The notes beneath the pieces are model-generated. The model saw nothing but the letters and a program-made list of their open reading frames with translations. It did no database searches and was not told where the DNA came from. Below are positions 1-5,253 of a stretch of DNA of 5,933 bases, piece by piece; position 1 is the stretch's first letter, and the number at the start of each line of letters is the position of its first letter. The stretch spans positions 1 through 5,933 of the forward strand of contig JAUYPG010000047.1 in the NCBI GenBank assembly GCA_030695805.1. The letters are read 5' to 3'. Source of the stretch: Nanobdellota archaeon. Its GTDB lineage: Bacteria; Patescibacteriota; Minisyncoccia; UBA6257; GWB1-50-10. A program made the translations under genes and the position numbers.

Positions 1-613
1 CTTTGTTAATCCGCGCAAACTCCTTCTTCGTCAAAAACACCTCTCCCCTCACGATGAGTCGTTTTGGAATTTGAAATTTGGAATTTGTTTGTGATTTGTG
101 ATTTGTGATTTGTGATTTCAATGAAAGCGGTATTGCCTCAATCGTCTTCAAATTCTGGGTAATGTCCTCGCCAACAGCTCCATCTCCTCGCGTCGAACCA
201 AGAACAAAGGCCCCATCTTCATACTGAAGCTCCACCGCGAGCCCATCCAATTTTAGTTCGCAATAAAACTCGCGCGGAATCTTCCGCTTCAAAAAATTTT
301 CAACGCGCGAAACCCACGCCTCAACGTCTTCCAAAGAAAACGCGTCATTCAAAGAAAGCATTGGCGACTCATGCCGCACCTTTTGAAATCCCTGAAGCGG
401 CTTCCCCGCGACTCTCTGCGTCGGTGAATCAGGAGTAACAAGCTCGGGGTACTTCTCTTCCAAGTCATATAGTTCCTTTTTCAAGGAATCCAGCGCGGAA
501 TCAAAAATAAGCGACTTGTTCTCGACATGATACGCATAGCGGTACTTCTCAATCGCCTCGCGAAGCTTTTTCACTCGCTCCCGCGCCTCCGCAAAAGAAA
601 TATCCTTCTTCAT
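1..613 (-). CDS. ligA: NAD-dependent DNA ligase LigA, N-terminal part (cut by window edge)
   Basis: LigA seals nicks in DNA using NAD+, in replication and repair. Translating the minus strand from ATG at 613 gives 204 residues that run off the window with no stop. The N-terminal Ia (NMN-binding) domain is visible, including the PELVTPDSPTQRVAG stretch at about 56-70. The nucleotidyltransferase domain follows, with the CELKLDG motif at 118-124 (K121 is the expected adenylated lysine), STRGDGAVGEDIT at 140-152 and VRGEVFL near the end. In the Ia domain, Y28, H29, D38 and D42 align with the E. coli residues that contact NMN, but the conserved Tyr (E. coli Tyr35) is L41. Residues about 166-184 are a low-complexity insert (SQITNHKSQTNSKFQ) where E. 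coli LigA has about 7 residues. The start has no good Shine-Dalgarno; a TATAAT box 8 nt upstream suggests a leaderless message. Identity is confident; the C-terminal half is not in the window. Confidence 0.95.
   Translation of the reverse strand, partial: MKKDISFAEARERVKKLREAIEKYRYAYHVENKSLIFDSALDSLKKELYDLEEKYPELVTPDSPTQRVAGKPLQGFQKVRHESPMLSLNDAFSLEDVEAWVSRVENFLKRKIPREFYCELKLDGLAVELQYEDGAFVLGSTRGDGAVGEDITQNLKTIEAIPLSLKSQITNHKSQTNSKFQIPKRLIVRGEVFLTKKEFARINK
64..118. repeat. 7-nt-period A/T-rich tandem repeat inside ligA
   Basis: On the plus strand this stretch divides into nearly eight 7-nt units: TTGGAAT, TTGAAAT, TTGGAAT, TTGTTTG, then TGATTTG three times and a partial TGATTT. The last units are perfect copies. 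It lies inside the ligA reading frame and encodes the extra residues 166-184. Seven is not a multiple of three, so gain or loss of one unit would shift the ligA frame. The composition resembles the A/T-rich period-7 repeats I recall between genes in Patescibacteria; that likeness is from memory. A second period-7 repeat of different sequence lies at 5866-5893. Confidence 0.85.
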
Positions 614-621
614 ATCCTCTA

Positions 622-627
622 ATTATA
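622..627 (-). promoter_or_regulatory. Putative -10 box for ligA (leaderless)
   Basis: A perfect TATAAT on the minus strand ends 8 nt before the ligA ATG at 613. Transcription would start about 7 nt after the box, which places the 5' end at or one or two bases before the start codon. No convincing -35 element is present: that area lies in the hairpin described for 628-655. An AGAGG lies only 2 nt from the ATG, too close for a normal ribosome binding site, which fits leaderless translation. Confidence 0.5.
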
Positions 628-655
628 AACCCTCCCAAACAACTTAGGGAGGGTT
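628..655 (-). terminator. Intergenic hairpin, likely terminator of the dockerin gene
   Basis: Bases 628-636 and 647-655 pair perfectly over 9 bp (AACCCTCCC with GGGAGGGTT, seven of the nine pairs G-C or C-G apart from one T-A), closing a 10-nt loop at 637-646. The hairpin lies 22 nt past the stop codon of the dockerin gene. On the minus strand the stem is followed by TATAATT, a short imperfect T-rich tail, so it is a moderate intrinsic terminator. The same T-rich tail is the -10 box of ligA. Confidence 0.65.
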
Positions 656-677
656 GAGAAAACAAGTATCCGTCGTT

Positions 678-3401
678 CTACCTGCACCTCTCTCCGAAAT
701 TTCTCCCGATAAGAACCAAGTCAACAATGTCAATCGTTCCGCTCCAATCAATGTCCGCCTTCGCGACCGTCGGATCGGAAACATTTGTCGAACCGAACTC
801 TCGCGCAACCGTCACGAGATCAACAATATCCACCACGCCGTCACGGTTAATGTCGGTATCGCACACCGTAATCGCCCCAACTCCCCGCGTTGCGGGGGCG
901 GAAGGGGCCCCGCAGGAATTCATAATGGAAATATCAGAGATATTTATCAAACGGTCTCCGTTCAAATCCAATCGCTTGCCAGTAGGCACAGCCGCATCAC
1001 CTACGCTCTTCTCAAAATAACGACCCATAAAATCCCTGTCCACCTTGGTAATCTTCCTGTCGCTATTATAGTCGTAGGTTTCAAAATTCTCATACTTCGC
1101 CCCCTCACACAAAGTTTTATCAATCGAAATATCCACGCCCGCGATACCGGTTGCGCTCGGCTCCGCTCCCAGTTGAGGCGGCTGAATCTCCCATGGAACC
1201 GCTATTCGGTAATCGCCCGGACTCAAGTCCGCAGGAACATTCCATATATACTCGTATGAAACGGTATTCCGCAAAAACGTTCCCGGAAGCGTAAGCACTC
1301 GCCCGCTTGTACGCGCAGAGTACGGACGCGCGAAGAGACGCACCTCCGGCACGCGCCACAACGAACTTCCGTTATAATTACTCCACCTCCACCGAATCGC
1401 AGTCGGCTTTCCCATCTCAAGCACGGCATTCGATTCTGGACTCTCAAGAATCAAATCCGGAGCGCCGCTAACTCCTTGCTTCACTGGCGCGCCTCGAGAC
1501 GATTCTATGGCAATATCTTGCCGAGCAATGGGAACTCCTCCGGAATCGCCTGTAACACTGGGAACAGAAATCTCTACCGTGTACAGACCGGAGGCAATGC
1601 CATCAGGAACCCTCCATGAAACCTCGCTCGTGAGGATTGTAACCTCCTTCGCGTCCGCAACAATCATAGAGCCAGAGTGGATGACCTCCATCGGATACTC
1701 ATTATATTTCAAAACCACTCGCGGAATCCGCCTGCCCAAGGGCAACTTATTCCACCCCCAGCGAATAGTAACCTCATCGCCAGTCCGCAATACGGCTTCC
1801 TTGCGCGGCAGAAGAATAGAAAGCACAGCCGCTTGCTCTTGAGAAGCTGTCGCGCTTCCACCCGTAACTTCCGCAATCTGCCTGGATGTATTTAAAAAAT
1901 TTCCTTGAAGTTTCGAAGAATTCTTTCCGTATCCAACCCACAAAACATTCAACAAACTTCCAAGAAAAGAGTCCCGCGCGCGAGTGGACGGAGAAACCGA
2001 AACCGGCGCGCCAACCACCGTAACCGGATACATTACCTTGTCCAATACCACGCCATCCGAAGAATAAAGGAATATATCAACCGAATAATCCCCCGCCTCC
2101 TTAAAAGACGTTGTAAAATCAATCACGCGCCTCTCTTGCGGCTTTAACGTGTAGGCAACATCCGCTTTTCCTTCCGATTCCAGCATCCTATTCGCGCCAC
2201 GATCCTTATAAACCTTATACACAAGACCGCTTACCTGGCCATCAATCTTTCGCTCGTTTTTCGTCGTAACGGAAATCGCGACCGACTGTCCCGACCTCGG
2301 CTTCCGGGAAAAAATACCGACATCGCCAAACTCATTGCTCAAAAAACCAACCTCTCTAATAAGAATGGAATCAGGCGCTGGAAAAGTTACATATCCCATC
2401 TCGTCATGATCAACAATCACCTTATACAAATCCGTCAATAAAGGCGGCTTGCATCGCGCGAGCGCAACAGCATCCGCAATGTCAATTTTGCCATCGCCGT
2501 TTGAATCATACACCTTGCCGGACACAAGTTGGGGAAACACCTCTTCATATGTTTTCCCAAAAAACGCGATAAACCGATCCAAGTCAGGCTGGTTAACCTT
2601 ATCATCCTGATTGTAGTCATAATATGCTCGTCCTAAGGCACGATTAACAGAAGGGATGCTCACGTTAGCGCACACATCATCGGGCACATCAGTTTTCGTT
2701 GGAAGACAAAGGGCCATAGCGCTCAAATCTCCAATATCAACCTTGCCGTCCCCGTCAATATCTACCACTTTCCCGTCCGCCACCCTTCCACCCGCATTTG
2801 CATCCTGCGCGCTCATACCAAAAAACTGGGAGAGAAAGGAAAAATCGCGCGTATCAATGCTGTTGTTGTTATCAAAATCATACGGTCGTATAATCCACGT
2901 TCCCACATTTTTACACATCCCTTCTTTTACCATAATACCAAACTTCAACTCATACGACGTAATATCTAAGATATTTACCGTTCCGTCATTATTCAGGTCG
3001 TATAACTTGCCACTCTTCTGTTTCACATTGCCCACCACGACTTGCTCAAAATGCTGGAGATCAGCAACATCGTGCTTGCCATCATCGTTATAGTCATATG
3101 GAAAAGCATCAACACCGCACTTTTCTCCAAAAAACCTTGCAACGGAAACTAAATCAACAATATCAATGTTCCCATCATCGTTTACATCAAGAATCTTAAA
3201 TTTCGCAACGCCCACATGGGCCTGCGACTCACCGAACTCTCTCGCCACCGAAACCAAATCAACAATATCAATCACCCCATCACTATTCACATCAACACGA
3301 GCACAAGAAATCGTCTCCGCTATAACGGAAGACAACAACAAAAATCCAAAAAGAAAAACACCCGCACCAATTACTCCCGCTCCCCTTAAAGGTAATTTCA
3401 T
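678..3401 (-). CDS. Secreted multi-dockerin protein with Kre9/Ig-like core
   Basis: The protein has 907 residues when started at ATG 3401. A longer frame to 3467 exists, but its 22 extra residues overlap galU and precede a clear signal peptide. Residues 1-28 have a basic start, a hydrophobic core (8-28) and a SSVIA|ET cleavage site. Twelve dockerin-like loops of the form DxNxDGxxDxxD follow: at about 37-58, 72-93, 102-124, 134-155, 174-195, 214-232, 261-282 and 298-317, then 776-797, 811-830, 850-870 and 883-904. Each should bind one calcium ion. Between them lie a CARDB/Ig-like region (about 364-464) and two similar Kre9/KNH-like beta domains (about 526-633 and 649-760), each with an early RWxW and a late W-x-VP...SG/PGxY pattern. 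Ten cysteines bracket five of the six repeat pairs. No catalytic domain or LPxTG-type anchor is visible. It is likely a surface or extracellular scaffold or adhesin. Partner and exact function are unknown. Confidence 0.9.
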   Translation of the reverse strand: MKLPLRGAGVIGAGVFLFGFLLLSSVIAETISCARVDVNSDGVIDIVDLVSVAREFGESQAHVGVAKFKILDVNDDGNIDIVDLVSVARFFGEKCGVDAFPYDYNDDGKHDVADLQHFEQVVVGNVKQKSGKLYDLNNDGTVNILDITSYELKFGIMVKEGMCKNVGTWIIRPYDFDNNNSIDTRDFSFLSQFFGMSAQDANAGGRVADGKVVDIDGDGKVDIGDLSAMALCLPTKTDVPDDVCANVSIPSVNRALGRAYYDYNQDDKVNQPDLDRFIAFFGKTYEEVFPQLVSGKVYDSNGDGKIDIADAVALARCKPPLLTDLYKVIVDHDEMGYVTFPAPDSILIREVGFLSNEFGDVGIFSRKPRSGQSVAISVTTKNERKIDGQVSGLVYKVYKDRGANRMLESEGKADVAYTLKPQERRVIDFTTSFKEAGDYSVDIFLYSSDGVVLDKVMYPVTVVGAPVSVSPSTRARDSFLGSLLNVLWVGYGKNSSKLQGNFLNTSRQIAEVTGGSATASQEQAAVLSILLPRKEAVLRTGDEVTIRWGWNKLPLGRRIPRVVLKYNEYPMEVIHSGSMIVADAKEVTILTSEVSWRVPDGIASGLYTVEISVPSVTGDSGGVPIARQDIAIESSRGAPVKQGVSGAPDLILESPESNAVLEMGKPTAIRWRWSNYNGSSLWRVPEVRLFARPYSARTSGRVLTLPGTFLRNTVSYEYIWNVPADLSPGDYRIAVPWEIQPPQLGAEPSATGIAGVDISIDKTLCEGAKYENFETYDYNSDRKITKVDRDFMGRYFEKSVGDAAVPTGKRLDLNGDRLINISDISIMNSCGAPSAPATRGVGAITVCDTDINRDGVVDIVDLVTVAREFGSTNVSDPTVAKADIDWSGTIDIVDLVLIGRNFGERCR
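684..1109 (-). repeat. C-terminal block of four dockerin repeats
   Basis: This block codes for residues 765-906 of the dockerin protein and holds two repeat pairs. The first pair (YDYNSDRKITKVD, then LDLNGDRLINISD) is bracketed by C765 and C830; the second (DINRDGVVDIVD, then DIDWSGTIDIVD) by C847 and C906. The final pair closely resembles the first pair at the N-terminus, with the same IDIVDLV core and xxxFGExC ending. Some loops have lost consensus residues (DWSG in the last, DR instead of DG in two), so calcium affinity may differ between them. Confidence 0.85.
2451..3305 (-). repeat. N-terminal block of eight dockerin repeats
   Basis: This block codes for residues 33-317, four repeat pairs in tandem. 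Pair 1 (C33 to C95) has two almost identical loops with IDIVDLVSVAR; their DNA shares an exact 17-base run at 3151-3167 and 3256-3272, offset by 105 nt (35 codons), which indicates duplication. Pair 2 (about 102-155) has no cysteine pair of its own. Pairs 3 (C163 to C232) and 4 (C244 to C317) share another pattern: a first repeat ending in FFG and a second ending in a cysteine (MALC, LARC). Confidence 0.85.
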
Positions 3402-3408
3402 ATTATTT

Positions 3409-3417
3409 ATTATAGCA
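3409..3417 (-). promoter_or_regulatory. Extended -10 promoter for the dockerin gene (leaderless)
   Basis: The minus strand reads TGCTATAAT, a perfect TATAAT with an upstream TGn extended -10 element. It ends 7 nt before the ATG at 3401, so the transcript should begin at or beside the start codon. There is no Shine-Dalgarno in the 7-nt spacer (AAATAAT) and no good -35 box at the usual distance, as expected for an extended -10 promoter. It lies in the 25-nt gap after the galU stop, so the dockerin gene can be expressed independently of galU. Confidence 0.6.
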
Positions 3418-3426
3418 TATTTCTCC

Positions 3427-4317
3427 TCAACCACGTACGCGGCCCCGCAAGTACTCCAAAAACTCATCTCGCACCTCCGGGTGCTTCAGCGCAAACTCAA
3501 CCGTTGCCTTCAAAAATCCTATTTTGGAACCGCAATCATACCACGTCCCTTGAAATTTCAAACCATACACCGGCACGCCCTCCTTGCACGCCTCAGTAAA
3601 AGCATCCGCAAGACGCAACTCTTCCCCCTCGGGCTTTCGTATATTCCGAAGCCGCGTGAGCACCTCTGGCGCCACAATATACTTCCCCACCACCGCGAGA
3701 TTTGAAGGAGCGTTCTCCGGGCGGGGCTTCTCGACAAATGTATGGATTTTATACACTCCCGCCCCCGCCTCTTCTCCGCCCACAACTCCAAATTTTGAAA
3801 CATCTTTCATGTCCACCTCCTCAAGCGCGATTACGGATGCCTTATATTTCTCGTATGTCTTGATGAGTTGTTTTAATGCCGGCACATCCGCGTCCACAAT
3901 ATCATCGCCGAAAAGCACGGCAAACGGCTCGCCATCCAAAAGATGGGCCGCGCAAAGAATCGCGTCCCCGTCGCCCTTCGGCTCCTTTTGCCGGACATAG
4001 GTGATATTCGCGAGACGCGAAACCTCCCGAACCTTTTCCAATAAGTCCTCCTTCCCCTTCTCTTGAAGCGCGCGCTCAAGGTCCGGAGCGTAATCAAAAT
4101 GGTCCTCAATGGCGCGCTTTCCCCGCCCGGTAACGAAGATGATATCCGTAATACCGGAGGCAACCGCCTCCTCAACAAGATACTGAATAATCGGCTTATC
4201 CACGATAGCAAGCATCTCTTTGGGCTGTGCCTTTGTAGCCGGCAAAAAACGGGTCCCAAGCCCGGCCACAGGAATAACGACTTTGCGTATCACTGCGTGG
4301 TGAGTTTGTCGAACCAT
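3427..4317 (-). CDS. galU: UTP-glucose-1-phosphate uridylyltransferase
   Basis: GalU makes UDP-glucose from UTP and glucose-1-phosphate in the cytoplasm, feeding surface glycan and glycosylation pathways. The 296-residue product is about the usual family length. It shows VIPVAGLGTRFLPATKAQPK at 14-33 (nucleotide loop and K29), VDKPIIQY at 39-46, KGDGDAILCA at 114-123, LFGDDIV at 135-141 (metal-binding Asp), FVEKP at 194-198, APSNLAVVGKYI at 203-214, GEELRLADA at 231-239 and YDCGSKIGFLKA at 260-271. The start is uncertain. ATG 4317 gives MVRQTHHAVIRK, whose first part comes from a dispersed-repeat-like sequence. GTG 4293 gives MIRKVVIPVAG, which looks like a typical GalU start. Neither has a Shine-Dalgarno. 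The stop is 25 nt before the dockerin gene, and 54 nt separate the start from the pilin-fusion gene upstream. Confidence 0.95.
   Translation of the reverse strand: MVRQTHHAVIRKVVIPVAGLGTRFLPATKAQPKEMLAIVDKPIIQYLVEEAVASGITDIIFVTGRGKRAIEDHFDYAPDLERALQEKGKEDLLEKVREVSRLANITYVRQKEPKGDGDAILCAAHLLDGEPFAVLFGDDIVDADVPALKQLIKTYEKYKASVIALEEVDMKDVSKFGVVGGEEAGAGVYKIHTFVEKPRPENAPSNLAVVGKYIVAPEVLTRLRNIRKPEGEELRLADAFTEACKEGVPVYGLKFQGTWYDCGSKIGFLKATVEFALKHPEVRDEFLEYLRGRVRG
4300..4317 (-). repeat. Possible dispersed-repeat fragment at the 5' end of galU
   Basis: On the minus strand the first 18 bases from the ATG (ATGGTTCGACAAACTCAC) encode MVRQTH. This resembles a short repeat I recall in many uncultured-bacterial genomes, which gives spurious peptides such as VRQAHH in one frame and FDKLTT in others. 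Only one copy is seen in this window, so the call rests on recognition. It may be untranslated leader if galU starts at GTG 4293. Confidence 0.4.
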
Positions 4318-4323
4318 AGAGAA

Positions 4324-4332
4324 AATGTATCA
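4324..4332 (-). promoter_or_regulatory. Weak candidate extended -10 for galU
   Basis: The minus strand reads TGATACATT, a TGn element followed by TACATT (4 of 6 matches to TATAAT). It ends 6 nt before ATG 4317. This matches the geometry of the -10 boxes before ligA and the dockerin gene but is a weaker match. Transcription from it would give a leaderless message from 4317, or a leader of about 24 nt if GTG 4293 is used. The 54-nt gap contains no clear terminator for the upstream gene. Confidence 0.3.
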
Positions 4333-4371
4333 AAAAATTTCCAAATCGTCCACCCGGATTCGGAAGCAGGT

Positions 4372-5205
4372 TTAATAAGAAACGAATGTCGTCTGAAGCA
4401 CACGACGCACCAGTCCGATCTCGCCTCCCACGGTCTTCCCCGCCGACCCCTCGGAGCGGACAACAAAACCTTCTGGCGCCGCCAAAGTTCCAGAAAGCGT
4501 AAGCGAGGTCTTGTATCGGACATCCAAAATTCCGCCGAAATCCGAAAAATTTTTATCGGCTCCACAAAATGCGTTTAAGTCGTCATGAATCCCGGGACGA
4601 AAATCCTGCCGATAGCAGTAGAGCGCGGCCTCGACCCCCGCGTCTGCCGCGAAAAGAGCGCGCGCCGACATCTCCGTATCCGTCGCCTGCCTAATCTGGG
4701 TGGAAACCAAAAATCCAGCTATTGTGGTCGCGACAAGAATAAGCCCGCTTATAAAAAGCGTGGTAACGACCATGGCCTGTCCTGTAGACCGATGCGAAAC
4801 AGCGAATGCATGCGAATCTACGAATTCCTTTTCGAAAACATTGGGATTTAAAATTCTTTTCGGTTTCAAATACCTGTCTCGAAAATTGACTAAAAGTCCT
4901 ATCCGAAAATTACCGACCTCGAGATAACGTTTAGTTTGGTGAAAATCTTCTCGTTCAAATAAAGGTTTCGCTTTGAGTTCAAGGACCATGCGCCCCTCTA
5001 TAAGAAAATCAACAAAATTCGACGTTCTGTCGGCCACGTCAATGGCATACTCTCTTTCAAACTGAATCCCTCGTTGCTTCAGTTTAAGTTCAACCAGATC
5101 GGCGTATTGACGCTCTCGCGCAAAACGACCAATTTCTCTTTGAACCTCAAAGAGAACGCCGACTATTTTATAAGAAAGCTCTTTTTCTATAATATCCTGT
5201 CTCAT
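4372..5205 (-). CDS. GxxExxY protein fused in frame to a PilX-like pseudopilin
   Basis: One open frame of 277 residues joins two unrelated parts. Residues 1-125 are a GxxExxY-family protein: RQDIIEKELSYKIVGVLFEV at 2-21, the family signature in degenerate form (F28, E31, Y34), and a PD-(D/E)XK-like core with D66 and E76-L-K78, then GLLVNFRDRYLKPKRILN at 103-120. Residues about 139-277 are a PilX-like pseudopilin: STGQAMVVTTLFISG, a membrane helix at about 144-168, then ALFAADAGVEAALY at 183-196, a motif of these pilins. The joining residues (about 126-140) are encoded by the arm of an inverted repeat. No stop separates the halves. A normal PilX-like protein would start a few residues before STGQ, so its own start has been displaced. 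Internal initiation at M145 (ATG 4773, with AGGA 6 nt upstream) is possible. GC by hand count is about 34% at 4831-4920 against about 56% at 4441-4530, supporting foreign origin of the GxxExxY part. Confidence 0.85.
   Translation of the reverse strand: MRQDIIEKELSYKIVGVLFEVQREIGRFARERQYADLVELKLKQRGIQFEREYAIDVADRTSNFVDFLIEGRMVLELKAKPLFEREDFHQTKRYLEVGNFRIGLLVNFRDRYLKPKRILNPNVFEKEFVDSHAFAVSHRSTGQAMVVTTLFISGLILVATTIAGFLVSTQIRQATDTEMSARALFAADAGVEAALYCYRQDFRPGIHDDLNAFCGADKNFSDFGGILDVRYKTSLTLSGTLAAPEGFVVRSEGSAGKTVGGEIGLVRRVLQTTFVSY
4784..4807 (+). repeat. Left inverted-repeat arm of the GxxExxY element
   Basis: This arm pairs with 5230-5253 at 23 of 24 positions; the single mismatch is G4787. The shared core is ACCGATGCGAAACAGCGAAT. 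With a one-base slip the complementarity continues inwards (ATGCGAAT at 4811-4817 region) to roughly 4826. On the minus strand the arm is coding and supplies the join between GxxExxY and the pilin (residues about 133-141). Confidence 0.85.
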
Positions 5206-5229
5206 AATAAATTTCGCATAATTCGCATA

Positions 5230-5253
5230 ATTCGCTGTTTCGCATCGGTTTAC
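5230..5253 (-). repeat. Right inverted-repeat arm of the GxxExxY element
   Basis: This is the partner of 4784-4807. It covers the TAA stop of the PulJ-like gene (5250-5252) and an ATG at 5243-5245 that lies 4 nt after that stop. Inside it, towards the GxxExxY start, a 9-nt unit (ATTCGCATA on the plus strand) repeats between 5211 and 5235 and pairs imperfectly with the left side. In a minus-strand transcript the two arms could form a long stem enclosing the GxxExxY reading frame. Confidence 0.85.

Larger units (their letters stand above)
4784..5253 (-). mobile_element. Inverted-repeat-bounded GxxExxY insertion element
   Basis: A segment of about 470 bp carries the GxxExxY coding region and is bounded by 24-bp inverted repeats. 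It sits exactly between the stop codon of the PulJ-like gene and the PilX-like coding sequence, which otherwise look like adjacent operon genes. Its interior is visibly richer in A/T than the flanks. GxxExxY proteins are known from intervening sequences inserted into 23S rRNA genes, where complementary ends form a stem; the layout here is similar but in a protein operon. That it moved as a unit is inference; no transposase is encoded and no target duplication outside the repeats was found. Confidence 0.6.

Noticed and set aside
1371..1376. TATAAT on the plus strand within the dockerin gene
   Set aside because: It is inside a coding region with no gene to drive in that direction.
678..3401. 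Cellulosome component
   Set aside because: Dockerin repeats are clear, but there is no cohesin, glycoside hydrolase or carbohydrate-binding module here, and many dockerin-like repeats occur outside cellulosomes.
3402..3467. Longer start of the dockerin gene at ATG 3467
   Set aside because: The extra 22 residues overlap the 3' end of galU and would bury the signal peptide; ATG 3401 follows an extended -10 box and begins a standard signal sequence.
4318..4371. Intrinsic terminator between the pilin fusion and galU
   Set aside because: There is a run of six T on the minus strand, but the only dyad before it is about 3 bp, too weak to call.
654..4578. Several long plus-strand open frames opposite the dockerin, galU and pilin genes
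   Set aside because: They have no recognisable domains, overlap clear minus-strand genes throughout, and look like antisense shadows of biased coding sequence.
5188..5193. TATAAT on the plus strand
   Set aside because: It lies inside the GxxExxY coding region and there is no plus-strand gene downstream for it to serve; probably chance in A/T-rich sequence.
5211..5240. Short CRISPR-like array
   Set aside because: The 9-nt units are directly adjacent without spacers and form part of an inverted repeat; no cas gene is present.
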